The position numbers were made by a program, and so were the translations under genes. Under the pieces are notes generated by a model. That model saw only the letters and a list, made by a program, of their open reading frames with translations. It did no database searches and had not been told where the DNA came from. A DNA stretch of 64,000 nt from PALSA-894 sp963828625 (GTDB lineage Bacteria > Pseudomonadota > Alphaproteobacteria > Rhizobiales > Xanthobacteraceae), in contig CAWHEX010000006.1 in the NCBI GenBank assembly GCA_963828625.1, positions 90,105 to 154,104 on the forward strand, written 5' to 3'. Below are positions 1 through 9,230 of the stretch, piece by piece. The stretch's first letter is position 1; the number at the start of each line of letters is the position of its first letter.

Positions 1-1903
1 GTTCCCAGCCGAGCTCGCCGAAATAGGTGATGCGCGCCGCCATCACCGGCGCGTAGCCGATGCGGATCCAGCGGCAGGCCATGTAGGGGAACGCCGCGTT
101 GGAAACGTCGTCCTCGGTCGCCCGCGCGAGCACGTCGCGCGCGTACGGACCGCACAGATTGATCACGCCGTAGGCGCTGCTCACGTCCTTGAACGCGACG
201 GAGCCGTCGCGCGGCATGTGCTGCCTGATCCAGCCGCCGTCGCGCACGCCGAAGCCTGAGCCGGTCACCACATAGAACGTGCCTTCGCGCGGCTGCATGA
301 TGGTGAGGTCGGCCTCGATGCCGCCCTTGGCATTGAGAAGCTGCGTGTAGACGACCGAGCCCGCGCCCTTGTCGATGTTGCCCGCCGCGAGCCATTGCAG
401 ATAGCGCAGCGCGCCCTGCCCGGTGATCTCGAATTTCGAGAACGACGACATGTCGATCAGCGCGACGCCTTCGCGGATCGCCTTGTGCTCGCGGCTGACG
501 ACCGGCGCGAGCGCCGCGCGCTCGAAGGTCTCGATCGATGGCGCCTTGCCGTTGGTGAGAAAATAGTTCGGGCGCTCGAAGCCGAACTTCTGGCCGTGCA
601 CGGCGCCGTTGGCGGCGAGGATCGCGTGCAGGGCTGAGCGCCGCAGCGGGCGGCAGGCTTCGCGCTCCTCCTCGGGCCACGCGATCGTGTAGTAGCGCGC
701 ATAGCTTTCGATCGCGGCGTCGCGCAGATAGGCGAGCCCGTTGTGCATGCGACCGAAGCGGCGCAGGTCGAACGACCACAGGTCCATGCCGGGATCGCCG
801 TGCGCGATCCAGTTCGCCATCGCAAGGCCCGCGCCGCCCGAGGCCGCGATGCCGGCCGTGAAGCCGCACGCGATGAAGAAATTGGCGATGCCCTCCGCGA
901 GGCCCATCACGGGCTCGCCGTCGGCCGACACCGGGATCGGCCCGTTGATGACGGTGCGGATGCCGACTTCGTTGAGCACCGGAATCCGCTCGGCGGCCGG
1001 ACCCGCGATCTCCGCAAGGCGATCGAGGTTCTGCTGGAACAGCTCCTGCCCGAAATCCATCGGCAGCTTGCCGAGGCCGTTGACCGCGACCGTGCCGCGC
1101 TCCCAGCCGCCGATCGCGAGCGCACCCGGCTCGGACTTGAGGTAAAAATTCAGATCGGGATCGCGCAGCGTCGGCTGCCTGTCGGGAATGAGCGGCGATT
1201 TTTCCGTCACGAGATACTGGTGCTCGACCACGGTGACAGGCAGCTCGATGCCGGCCATCTCGCCGACGTGGCGTGCCCAGAGACCGGCGGCGTTCACCAC
1301 CGTCTCGCAGGCAATGGCGCCCTGATCGGTCTCCACATGGGTGATCCGGCCCTCGGCCTGCCGGAAGCCGGTGACGGTCACGCCTTCGGCGATCTTCACG
1401 CCCCCTGCCCGCGCGCCTTTCGCGTAGGCCATCGTCAGCGAATAGGGATCGACATAGCCGTCCGAGGCGATCCAGGTCGCGCCGCGCACGCCCTTGAGAT
1501 CGACCAGCGGAAAACGGTTCTTCACCTCGTCCGGGCCGACGAGTTCGAGGTCGAAGCCATAGCTTTTCGCCGCGGTCGCGGCGCGCTTCAACTCTTCCCA
1601 GCGCGCATCGCTCGCCGCGAGCCGCAGGCTGCCGACATTGCGCCAGCCCACATCCTGATCGACCTCGTCGCCGATGCTCGCGCAGAGCTTCGCCGAGTAT
1701 TGCATCAGGCGCGTGAGGTTGACCTTCGAGCGCATCTGCCCGAGCAGGCCGGCCGCATGCCAGGTGCATCCGGCGGTCAGCGTCTTCTTCTCGAGCAGCA
1801 GCACGTCGCGCTCGCCGAGCTTGGCGAGGTGATACGCAATCGAGCAGCCGATCGCGCCGCCGCCGATGATGACGATCCGGGCGGCGCCGGGGATCTTGCT
1901 CAA
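1..1903 (-). CDS. Dimethylglycine/sarcosine dehydrogenase-like flavoenzyme (DAO + GcvT domains), partial
   Basis: A flavoenzyme expected to oxidise an N-methylated amine in the cytoplasm and hand the methyl group on as formaldehyde or to tetrahydrofolate. The frame stays open for 634 codons to the window edge, so the C-terminus is missing (the family is about 800 residues). The N-terminus has the FAD-binding motif IIGGGAIGCSIAYHL and the flavin-loop sequence CTWHAAGLLGQ. The aminomethyltransferase-like half begins near SSFSKFEITG, and the visible part ends in the family motif ITYFGELGWE. The start is TTG at 1903, overlapping the TGA of the upstream Rieske gene (TTGA), which implies translational coupling. 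It is paralogous to the gene at 16346-18798. The substrate is not set by sequence; the neighbouring phosphonate genes make an N-methyl aminophosphonate or a betaine derivative plausible. Confidence 0.85.
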   Translation of the reverse strand, partial: MSKIPGAARIVIIGGGAIGCSIAYHLAKLGERDVLLLEKKTLTAGCTWHAAGLLGQMRSKVNLTRLMQYSAKLCASIGDEVDQDVGWRNVGSLRLAASDARWEELKRAATAAKSYGFDLELVGPDEVKNRFPLVDLKGVRGATWIASDGYVDPYSLTMAYAKGARAGGVKIAEGVTVTGFRQAEGRITHVETDQGAIACETVVNAAGLWARHVGEMAGIELPVTVVEHQYLVTEKSPLIPDRQPTLRDPDLNFYLKSEPGALAIGGWERGTVAVNGLGKLPMDFGQELFQQNLDRLAEIAGPAAERIPVLNEVGIRTVINGPIPVSADGEPVMGLAEGIANFFIACGFTAGIAASGGAGLAMANWIAHGDPGMDLWSFDLRRFGRMHNGLAYLRDAAIESYARYYTIAWPEEEREACRPLRRSALHAILAANGAVHGQKFGFERPNYFLTNGKAPSIETFERAALAPVVSREHKAIREGVALIDMSSFSKFEITGQGALRYLQWLAAGNIDKGAGSVVYTQLLNAKGGIEADLTIMQPREGTFYVVTGSGFGVRDGGWIRQHMPRDGSVAFKDVSSAYGVINLCGPYARDVLARATEDDVSNAAFPYMACRWIRIGYAPVMAARITYFGELGWE

Positions 1904-3173
1904 GCCCGCACCGCCTTCAGGTGCGGGCGCGGCCCGCCGAGCGCGCCGAGATACCAGTCGACGAAGTGCTGAACGTTGGTCTCGCGCACCGTCGAATACG
2001 GCCCCGGCTCGTAGCGCGGCGAGAGAATTCCGGCCTGGTTCGCCTCGCAGATTTCCCAGTCCTGTTCGGAGGTTCGCTGCCAGAACGGCAGCAGTTTCTC
2101 AAGCTGGTAATCGCGCCCCTCGACCGCGTCCTTGTGGACGAACCAGTGGACGTCGACCTGGCAGGTCGTCGCATCGACCGGCGTGATCCGCGTCGCGACC
2201 GCGTGGTCGTCGCTCGCGTGCTGCCAGAAGTTCGGGAAGATCGTCGAGCGCAGCGTGCCGTCGCTCCATTCGTTGCGTGTGCGGAACGTGCCCATCAGCG
2301 GCGCGACCGGCTGCGCCGTCGAGGCTTTGCGTTTTCCAGCCTTCCATCAGCGGCGTGCGCGCCGCGCGCCAATACGTGCCGGTCATCTCGGACGACGCCA
2401 TCGCGTCGCCGAGGCCCATGCGGGCGAAGCGCTCGCCCGCGATGCGCTCCTGCCGTCTCCACTTCGGGCAGGCTCTGCGGCGAGAAGCGCGCCGTGTCGT
2501 AGGTGCCCTGCACGTATTCGGGATGCGCGTGGTTGCAGTGATAGCACTCGCGATTGTTCTCGAAGATGAGTTTCCAGTTTGCCTGCACGGTGTAGCGGAC
2601 GCTCTTGGCGACCTTCGCGTCGTCCAGACCCTGATGGCGCATCTTCTCGCCGACTTCAGCGGCGACGCGATCGAAGCTCACCGGATCGTCGCCGAGCGCG
2701 ACGAACAGCAGCCCCGCGACATCCTTCAGCGGCACCGGATGCAGCCCGAGCTTCGACTGATGAACGCCGAACTCGCGCTCGGTCGCGGTCTTCAGCCGGC
2801 CGTCGAGATCGTAGGTCCAGGCGTGATACGGGCACACGAACGCGCGACCGTGTCCCTGCTCCTCGCGGCAGACCCGCGCGCCGCGGTGGCGGCAGGTGTT
2901 GTGAAACGCACGAAGCTCGCCGTCTTTCCCGCGCGCGAGGATGACCGAGTCAAAACCGATCGCCCACGTCATCCAGTCGCCGGGCTGCGGGATCTGGCAG
3001 GCGTGGCCGGCATAGAGCCAATGGCGCCGCCAAACGCGATCCATGTCGGCCTTGAAAACCTCGGGAGATGTGTAGAACGCCCGCGGCAACGGCCCTGCGC
3101 CGCGATAGCTGCCGCAAAGGGCGTCGATCCGCCCGGAGTCGTAATCGTAGAGAGCGTCCGGGGACCCGGCCAT
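1900..3173 (-). CDS. Rieske [2Fe-2S] oxygenase alpha subunit, betaine-demethylase (GbcA) type; two frameshifts
   Basis: A Rieske non-haem iron oxygenase related to enzymes that oxidatively demethylate glycine betaine and similar quaternary amines. The Rieske cluster ligands are visible as CRHRG (residues ~93-97) and CPYHAW about 17 residues later. The mononuclear iron site follows in NRECYHCNHAHPE. The gene is cut twice, at about 2451 and 2312. Each break is repaired by removing one base (a T on the plus strand), giving continuous sequence VETAERIAGERF and SLDGAPVAPLMG. With both repairs it is about 423 residues, normal for the family. The ATG at 3173 has a GAGG 8 nt upstream, and the stop overlaps the TTG of the flavoenzyme. 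An electron-donating reductase partner is not encoded next to it. Confidence 0.85.
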
Positions 3174-3291
3174 CGCCGACCTCGCCGTTGGGACTCCCTT
3201 AGAATGTCACACTATCTCACCTTTTGCCAACTCTGCTTGGCCGTCGGTGCGGTGTTTCAACAAGCGCGAGGCCGGCAACCACGCGCCTTTC

Positions 3292-4269
3292 TCAGCTCGC
3301 CCGCGCGCCAGAGAATTTCACGGCCTTGCCCCACTTCTCGGTCTCATCGGCAAAGAACTTGCCGAATCCGTCCGACGAAAGGGACAGCGGGAAGCCGCCG
3401 ATCTGATGAATCTTTGCCCGGACATTGGCATCGGCGTGACCGGCCTGCATCTCGGTGCTGAGTTTCTCGATAATCTCTGGGGGAGTGCCCTTCGGCGCGC
3501 TGACGCCGGCAAACGCGCTGGTCTCAAAGCCAGCAACGGTTTCGCCGATCGTCGGCAGGTCGGGGAAGCCCTCGAGACGGCTTGTCGTGCTGACGCCCAA
3601 CGCGCGCAGGCGCCCGCCGCGGATGTGCTCGATCGACGATGGCAGATTGTCGAACACGACCTGCACCTGCCCGCCGAGCAGGTCAGTGATCGCCTGCGGC
3701 CCGCCACGATACGGCACGTGCAGCATGTCGGTGCCCGTCATCATCTTGAACAGCTCGCACGTCACATGGGCGACCGAGCCGACGCCGGCGGAGCCCACGT
3801 TGATCTTTCCTGGATTGGCCTTCGCATACGCGATGAACTCGGCGACGGTCTTTGCGGGTAAATCCGGATGAACCACCATCACTTGCGGCACGCGGTAAAT
3901 GCCGCCGACCGGCACGAGATCGCGGATCGCGTTGAAGTTAAGATTTTCGTAGAGCGTCGCGTTGATGGCGTTGTTTGCGCCCATCACCATCAGCGAATAG
4001 CCGTCCGGCGCGCTGCGGACGATGCCCTCGGTTGCGATATTGCCCCCGGCGCCCGGGCGGTTCTCGATGACGAACTGCTGGCCGAGGCGATCCCACAGCC
4101 ATTGGGCCATCACCCGCGCGACAATGTCGATCGACTGGCCAGGGGGGAATCCGACCACCATGCGCACCGGCCGCGCCGGATAGCTCTGCGCCGAGGCCGG
4201 ACGCGCGCTCATCGCGAGCGCGGCAGCACCGGCACCGAGACGCAGGATCTCACGGCGAGGAAACTTCAC
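3292..4269 (-). CDS. Tripartite tricarboxylate transporter-type substrate-binding protein (TctC/Bug family)
   Basis: A periplasmic solute-binding protein of the TctC (Bug) family, which binds small carboxylates and many other ligands. I chose the GTG at 4269 because AGGAGG lies 5 nt upstream; an in-frame ATG 63 bases earlier has no such site. The product is 325 residues with an N-terminal twin-Arg-like region (KFPRREILRLGAG) and a hydrophobic stretch ending ASAQ, a likely export signal. Typical family sequences follow: YPARPVRMVVGFPPG, NRPGAGGNIA, PYRGG and GVSAPKGTPPEI. No TctA/TctB membrane genes are nearby, so it is an orphan binding protein, as is common in this group. Its place directly after phnY suggests it may bind a phosphonate or a related acid, but that is inference. 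Confidence 0.9.
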   Translation of the reverse strand: MKFPRREILRLGAGAAALAMSARPASAQSYPARPVRMVVGFPPGQSIDIVARVMAQWLWDRLGQQFVIENRPGAGGNIATEGIVRSAPDGYSLMVMGANNAINATLYENLNFNAIRDLVPVGGIYRVPQVMVVHPDLPAKTVAEFIAYAKANPGKINVGSAGVGSVAHVTCELFKMMTGTDMLHVPYRGGPQAITDLLGGQVQVVFDNLPSSIEHIRGGRLRALGVSTTSRLEGFPDLPTIGETVAGFETSAFAGVSAPKGTPPEIIEKLSTEMQAGHADANVRAKIHQIGGFPLSLSSDGFGKFFADETEKWGKAVKFSGARAS

Positions 4270-4350
4270 GGTCGCCTCCTGTCTGATCACAGGAGACAGC
4301 ATAAGCCGGGACGGACGATCGGCAACCCGCAATTGCGGCGGCGCGGCCCC

Positions 4351-5801
4351 TCAGGCCGGCCAGGGCAGCGAGTAGGTCTTCACGTTGGTGAAGCTCTTCA
4401 TCGCCTCCACGACGCCTTCCTTGTAGCCGAGGCCGAGTCCTTGATCCCGCCGAACGGCGACATCTCGATGCGATAGCCCGGCACTTCCCACACGTTCACG
4501 GTGCCGACCTGAAGCTCGTTGATGAAGCGCGTGATGTAGTCGAGCCGGTTGGTGCATACGCCCGAGGAGAGGCCATAGGCGGTCGAGTTGGAAATCTTGA
4601 TCACCTGCGCGATGTCGTCCGGGCAGCGGATGATCGGGATCACCGGGCCGAACGTCTCCTCGTGCACCAGTTCGCAATCGGACGGCACGTGATCGACCAC
4701 CGTCGGCGGATAGAGCGCACCCTGCCGGTTGTTGCCGTGCAGGAGCTTTGCGCCCTTCGAGACTGCATCGACGACGCGCCGCTCGAAGTTCTTCGCCGCA
4801 CCCTCGTGGATCACGGTGCCCACATCGGTCGCGGGGTCCATCGGATCGCCGGCTTTCAGCTTCTTCGCCTTCTCGAGCACGAGCCTCGAAAATTCGTCCG
4901 CGACCTTGTTCACGACGAGAATGCGCTTCACCGCCGTGCAGCGCTGGCCGGAATTCTTGGTCGCGCCGGTGACCGCCAGTTCGGCCGCCTTGTCGAGATC
5001 GGCGTCCTCCATGACGATCAGCGGATCGTTGCCGCCAAGCTCCAGCACGATGCGGCGATAGCCAGCCTTGTCAGCGATGTACTTGCCGACCTTCACGGAG
5101 CCCGTGAAGGTGATCAGGTCGCAATCCGGGTCCGTGATCATGGCGTCGCCCATGGTGGACGGGTTGCCGGTCACGACCGAGAGCATCTCCGGCGGCAGGC
5201 CCGCCTCGTACAGCACGTCCGCGAGCGCCAGCGCGGTCAGCGGCGTCAGTTCGGTCGGCTTGAGCACGATCCGGTTGTTGGTCGCGATCGCGGGCGCAAG
5301 CTTGTGCGACACCATGTTGAGCGGGTGATTGAATGGGGTGATCGCCGAAATGACACCACCCAGCGGATAGCGCGTGGTGAAGATCTTGCGCTGCTTGCCC
5401 TGCGGAGAGATGTCGCAGGCATAGGTCTCGCCGTCGTCCTTGATCGTCAGTTGCCCGGCGAACGAATAGACGTCGTAGGCGCGGCCCGCCTCGTAGAGCG
5501 AGTCCTTCCAGCAAAGCCCGGACTCCGCCGTGATGATGCGGGCGAAGTCTTCCTTGCGGGCGGACAACAGGTCCGCGGTCTTCATCAAAATCTGCTGGCG
5601 CTCGTAGCGCGTCAGCTTCGGCTTGAACGCGGCGGCTTTCGCGAACGCTTCGCGCACATGCTCGGGCCGCGCCGCCGGGACCGTGCCGACCACCGCGCCA
5701 TTGTAGGGGTTTAAAACCTCGATCTGCTGATCGGTCTCGACCTTCTTGCCGGCAATGCGCATCGCCTCGTGGCGGACCGGCGGTTTCGTCTGGATGTTCA
5801 T
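4351..5801 (-). CDS. phnY: Phosphonoacetaldehyde dehydrogenase; one frameshift near the C-terminus
   Basis: An aldehyde dehydrogenase assigned to PhnY, oxidising phosphonoacetaldehyde to phosphonoacetate with NAD(P)+. The assignment rests on the family fold plus its place after phnW and phnA. Visible motifs are ITPFNHPLNMV, the cofactor loop FTGSVKVGKYI, the general-base Glu in LELGGNDP and the catalytic Cys in NSGQRCTAVKR. Near 4433 one G appears to be missing: the expected KDSGLGYKEG is shifted, and the last 37 residues (to KTYSLPWPA) lie in another frame. Repaired length is about 482 residues, normal for the family. The ATG at 5801 follows the phnA stop by 13 nt with AGGA upstream, so the genes are one transcript. 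Confidence 0.87.
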
Positions 5802-5814
5802 GGGATCGGTCCTG

Positions 5815-7063
5815 TCAGGCGGCGACGCGGTTCAGCGCGACATCGAAGATGTCGAAGTTGCGTAGCTTGTGGCCCGCCGGGATCGTCACGGGCCGGTTTG
5901 CGATCATCGGCACGACCTGCTCGGTCAGCCCGCCGTGCGAGCGCAGCGGCTCGGTCAGCCCGGAGAGGTCATGCTTCTCGCGCGCGGTGCCGAGCACCTT
6001 GTGGATGGTCGAGATCACCACGACGTCGCCGAAGCGGTCGGCCGGAAGCTCGAAGCGCTGGCACGCCTCCGCGGCGCTGATCGCCACGTCGACGCCGTCG
6101 ACCGCCCGCAGGCGGCCGAGCAGCGCATCGACGTCGGCCCCCGCCGGCAGGTAAATCGTCGCATACGAGCCGAGCGCGCCGTGATGCACCACGTACGGGT
6201 CGGTGATCGGAAGCAGCACGCGCGCCACGTCCTTGCCGAGCCATTCATCCGTGAGGTTCTGGAGATAGATCACGTCCGGCTCGCCGTTCGGCAGATGCTT
6301 GTCGTTCATGCCGTGGTCGGCGGTGAGCACCAGCACGGCGCCCGCCGCGTCGAGCTCGCCCACGTAACGGTCCATCATGGCGTAGAACTTGTTGGCGAAG
6401 TCGGAGCCAGGCGCCGCCTTGTGCTGCACGTAATCGGTGGTCGAGAGATACATCAGGTCCGGGCGCTCCTTCTTCAGGATCGACACGCCGGCCGCCATCA
6501 CGAATTCGGACAAGATCGGAAGAGTAGACCTCCGGCAGCGGCATGCCGACGCGCTTCAGCACATCGCCGATACCGTTGTCCTGCACGGTCGCCTTGTCGG
6601 CCTTCTCGGAGGAGAACGCGATCGCGCGGCCGGTGGACATATCGAGGTCCTTGCCGAGCATCGCGCGCAATTTGTCCTTGGCGGTGACGACCGCGACCTT
6701 GCCGCCCGCGTCGTGGAACGCCTTCATGATGGTCGGCGCGCGCAGGAAGCTCGCGTCGTTCATCATCACTTCCTTGCCCTGAGCGCGGTCGTAGAAGTAG
6801 TTGCCCGCGATGCCGTGCACCGACGGCGGGCGGCCGGTGATGATCGACATGTTGTTCGGGTTGGTGAAGCTCGGCATCGCCGACAGTGCCGTGAGGTTCG
6901 CGATCTTCATCAGCCGCGCGAAGTTCGGCGCGAGCCCTGCGTCGATCGCGCGCTCGATGTAGCCCGGCTCCGAGCCGTCGATGCAGACCGCGACGGTCGG
7001 CTGCTTGGGGAATTTGTACTCGCGGCCGTTCACCGCGACGGTCGGGGTGCGCTGGATGTTCAT
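5815..7063 (-). CDS. phnA: Phosphonoacetate hydrolase; one frameshift
   Basis: An alkaline-phosphatase-superfamily C-P hydrolase that splits phosphonoacetate into acetate and phosphate. Metal and nucleophile motifs are recognisable: CIDGSEPGYI (metal Asp), SFTNPNNMS (nucleophile Thr), STTDYVQHK, TADHGMNDK (metal Asp-His) and SHGGLTEQ. The frame is broken at 6512-6513 by one extra base; removing it gives continuous PEVYSSDLSEFVMAAGV. Repaired length is about 415 residues, normal for PhnA. The ATG at 7063 is preceded by GAGGAGG, and only 10 nt separate it from the phnW stop. The break sits at the first base of a 12-mer identical to the start of the Illumina adapter (see findings). Confidence 0.92.
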
Positions 7064-7073
7064 CGCTGCCTCC

Positions 7074-8226
7074 TCATGCCGCCCTGGCGGGCTTCAACGA
7101 CTTCACGCCCATCTCGTTCAGGATATCGCGGATCGCGGCGAGCACGCCACGCATGTGATCGGGATAGAGGCGGCCGATGCACCCGATGCGGAACGAGTCC
7201 GCGACCGTGAGCTTGCCGGGATAGATCACGTAGCCGCGATCCTTCAGCGCATCGTAGAACGCCTGGAACTTGAAGGCCGGATCGGCCGGCATGCGGAACG
7301 TCACGATGATCGGGGCCTGCAGGTTGTCGCCGAGCAGCGGATCGAAGCCGAGCGCGCGCATGCCGTCGATCAGCACGCGGCAGTTTTCCGCGTAGCGCTT
7401 GCCGCGGCCGGGCTGCCCGCCTTCCTCGAAAAACTCGGTGAGCGCCTGATGGAACGACACGATCACATGAATCGGCGGCGTGAAGCGGTATTGTCCGGTC
7501 TTCTCGAAATTGCGCCATTGGTCGTGCAGGTCGAGCACCAGCGTGGTGGCGTTGCCGGCGGTCTGTTCGAGCGCGGCCTTGCGGCAGATCACGAAGCCGA
7601 GGCCCGGCACGCCTTCGATGCACTTGTTGGATGACGCCGCGATCGCGTCCGGCTTGATCGCCTGCGCGTCGAGCGGCATCGCGCCGAACGCACTCATCGA
7701 GTTCGATCAGGTAGCCCTTGCGGTATTTCTGCGCGAGCGCGCCGAGCGCCACGATCGGATTGAGAATGCCCGACGTCGTCTCGCAGTGGATGGTGAAGAT
7801 GTGGGTGATGGCGGCGTCCGCCTTCAGCAACGCCTCGACCTTTGCCAGATCGGGCGGCGTGTCCTCGGGCGTCTCGTGCACGACGACGGCGCGCTTCGCG
7901 ATATCGAGGATCTTCTTGGCGCGCTGGCCATACGCGCCGTTGATCAGCACCAGCACCTTGCCGTCCGCCGGAACGAACGTGGTGAGCATCGCCTCGACCG
8001 CGAATGTCCCGGAGCCCTGCATCGGAACGGTGACGTAATCCCCCACCCCGTTCACCACCTCGGGGAGCCGCGTCAGCACCTCGGAGTTGATCTTGAGGAA
8101 CGCCGCGTCGCGCGAGCCCCAGTCGTGGACCATCACTTCCTTGACGCGCTTGCCGGTGGTCAGGGGGCCGGGGGTGAGGAGCAGCGGATCGCCGGTTTCG
8201 GAGACAGCGCGGTTCTGGGCGGTCAT
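7074..8226 (-). CDS. phnW: 2-Aminoethylphosphonate:pyruvate transaminase; one frameshift
   Basis: A PLP-dependent class V aminotransferase that converts 2-aminoethylphosphonate and pyruvate to phosphonoacetaldehyde and alanine, the first step of the pathway. Visible motifs are LLTPGPLTTGKRVKEVM at the N-terminus, HDWGSRD, QGSGTFAVEAML, HCETTSGI and the PLP-lysine region AASSNKCIEGVPGLGF. An extra A on the coding strand at 7702-7703 breaks the frame; removing it restores LIDSMSAFGAMPLDA, which matches the conserved PLP-contact Asp. Repaired length is about 383 residues. It is the first gene of the minus-strand operon; GGAAGG lies 7 nt before the ATG. Expression is probably controlled by the divergent LysR gene. 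Confidence 0.92.
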
Positions 8227-8281
8227 CGGGGCCTTCCGTGCGGGGAATGACCTGCCCTTTTTACGCTGCGTCGCGGTATCG

Positions 8282-8301
8282 ATCCAATATTGAGTTTGGA
8301 T
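8282..8301. promoter_or_regulatory. Inverted repeat in the phnW-lysR divergent promoter region (candidate LysR operator)
   Basis: ATCCAA at 8282-8287 and TTGGAT at 8296-8301 form a perfect 6-bp inverted repeat with an 8-nt spacer. Flanking bases extend the symmetry (TATCG on the left, ACGAT on the right). It lies between divergent phnW and lysR, the usual place for a LysR-family operator, and overlaps the predicted -35 of lysR, which would fit autoregulation. The regulatory role is inferred. Confidence 0.55.
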
Positions 8302-8317
8302 ACGATCTATAGATAAT
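8290..8317 (+). promoter_or_regulatory. Candidate sigma70-like promoter of the LysR gene, predicting a leaderless transcript
   Basis: TTGAGT at 8290-8295, a 16-nt spacer, then GATAAT at 8312-8317. The ATG at 8324 is only 6 nt beyond the -10 box, and no ribosome-binding site precedes it, so the mRNA would begin at or within a base or two of the start codon. Prediction from sequence only. Confidence 0.4.
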
Positions 8318-8323
8318 ACCTAT

Positions 8324-9229
8324 ATGAACCTGACTCAGCTGCGTGCCTTCCATGTGGTCGCCCGCGCGGGCAGCTTTTCGCTCGCGGCGCGCACCGGCGG
8401 CGCGAGCCAGCCGACCCTCTCGGCGCAGGTGAAGGCGCTGGAGGCGACCTACGGCGTCGGCCTGTTCGCCCGCAAGGGGCGCGGCGTGCAGCTCACCCCG
8501 ATCGGCCAGTCGCTGCATGCGATCACCAGCCGGTTGTTCGCCGCCGAGGACGAGGCGCAGGCGCTGCTCGCGGGCTCGCGCGCGCTCACGCGCGGGCACC
8601 TGCGCGTCTCCGCCGACAGCGCCTACCACGTGATGCCGATCCTCAAGGCGCTGAAGCGCCAGCACGAGGGGCTGACGTTCTCGCTCAAGATCGACAACTC
8701 GGCCGCCGTGCTCGACCAGCTGATCGACCACTCGGCCGACATCGCCGTGATGGCGAAGATGACCTCCGACCCGCGCCTCTATTCGATGAAGCTGCGCGAG
8801 GACCGGCTCGTGCTGTTCGTGCAGCGCCGTCACCCGTGGGCGAAGCGGCGGCGCATTCCCCTCTCCGACATCGCCGGGCACGACCTCGTGGTGCGCGAGC
8901 GCGGCTCGATCACGCGCGAGGTGTTCGAGACGCGGCTCGGCGAGGCCGGCCTCAAGCCGGGCACGCTGATCGAGGTGCAGACACGCGAGGCGGTGCGCGA
9001 GGCGGTCGCGGCGGGCTTCGGCATCGGCGTCGTGTTCGAGAGCGAGTTCGGCAACGACGCGCGGTTCCGCTCCATTCATGTGGCGGATGCGGATCTCGGC
9101 GTCGGCGAATATGTGGTGTGCCTGGAGGAGCGCAGGCGGCTTGCGCTCGTGCGCACCTTCATCGACATTGCGGCGCAGATCGCTGCCGGGCGGGAGACGC
9201 CGGCGGCGAAGCGCGCAACCGGAGCATGA
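8324..9229 (+). CDS. LysR-family transcriptional regulator, probable regulator of the phosphonate operon
   Basis: A 301-residue LysR-type regulator. Residues 1-60 form the winged helix-turn-helix (MNLTQLRAFHVVARAGSFS, then ASQPTLSAQVKALE), and the rest is the periplasmic-binding-protein-like effector domain (HLRVSADSAYHVMPI onward). It is divergent from phnW, the classic arrangement for a LysR activator of a catabolic operon, so the likely effector is 2-aminoethylphosphonate or a pathway intermediate. The effector is inference. No Shine-Dalgarno precedes the ATG, and the promoter geometry suggests a leaderless message. The next gene starts 1 nt after its stop. Confidence 0.9.
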   Translation: MNLTQLRAFHVVARAGSFSLAARTGGASQPTLSAQVKALEATYGVGLFARKGRGVQLTPIGQSLHAITSRLFAAEDEAQALLAGSRALTRGHLRVSADSAYHVMPILKALKRQHEGLTFSLKIDNSAAVLDQLIDHSADIAVMAKMTSDPRLYSMKLREDRLVLFVQRRHPWAKRRRIPLSDIAGHDLVVRERGSITREVFETRLGEAGLKPGTLIEVQTREAVREAVAAGFGIGVVFESEFGNDARFRSIHVADADLGVGEYVVCLEERRRLALVRTFIDIAAQIAAGRETPAAKRATGA

Positions 9230-9230
9230 C

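Noticed and set aside
743..1972. Long open frame on the plus strand opposite the flavoenzyme, and many similar ones throughout (for example 2277-3461, 4662-5714, 10140-11318, 35999-37345, 57411-59480)
   Set aside because: They are antisense shadows of clear genes in high-GC DNA; their translations are Arg/Ala/Gly-rich, lack family motifs and sit opposite conserved enzymes.
4269..4332. Upstream ATG at 4332 as start of the TctC-type protein
   Set aside because: The extension precedes a clear AGGAGG and would bury the signal peptide; the GTG at 4269 fits better.
6505..6530. Adapter contamination or chimeric junction in phnA
   Set aside because: The 12-mer encodes fitting PhnA residues and the gene continues on both sides, so the match is probably genuine genome sequence with a nearby one-base error.
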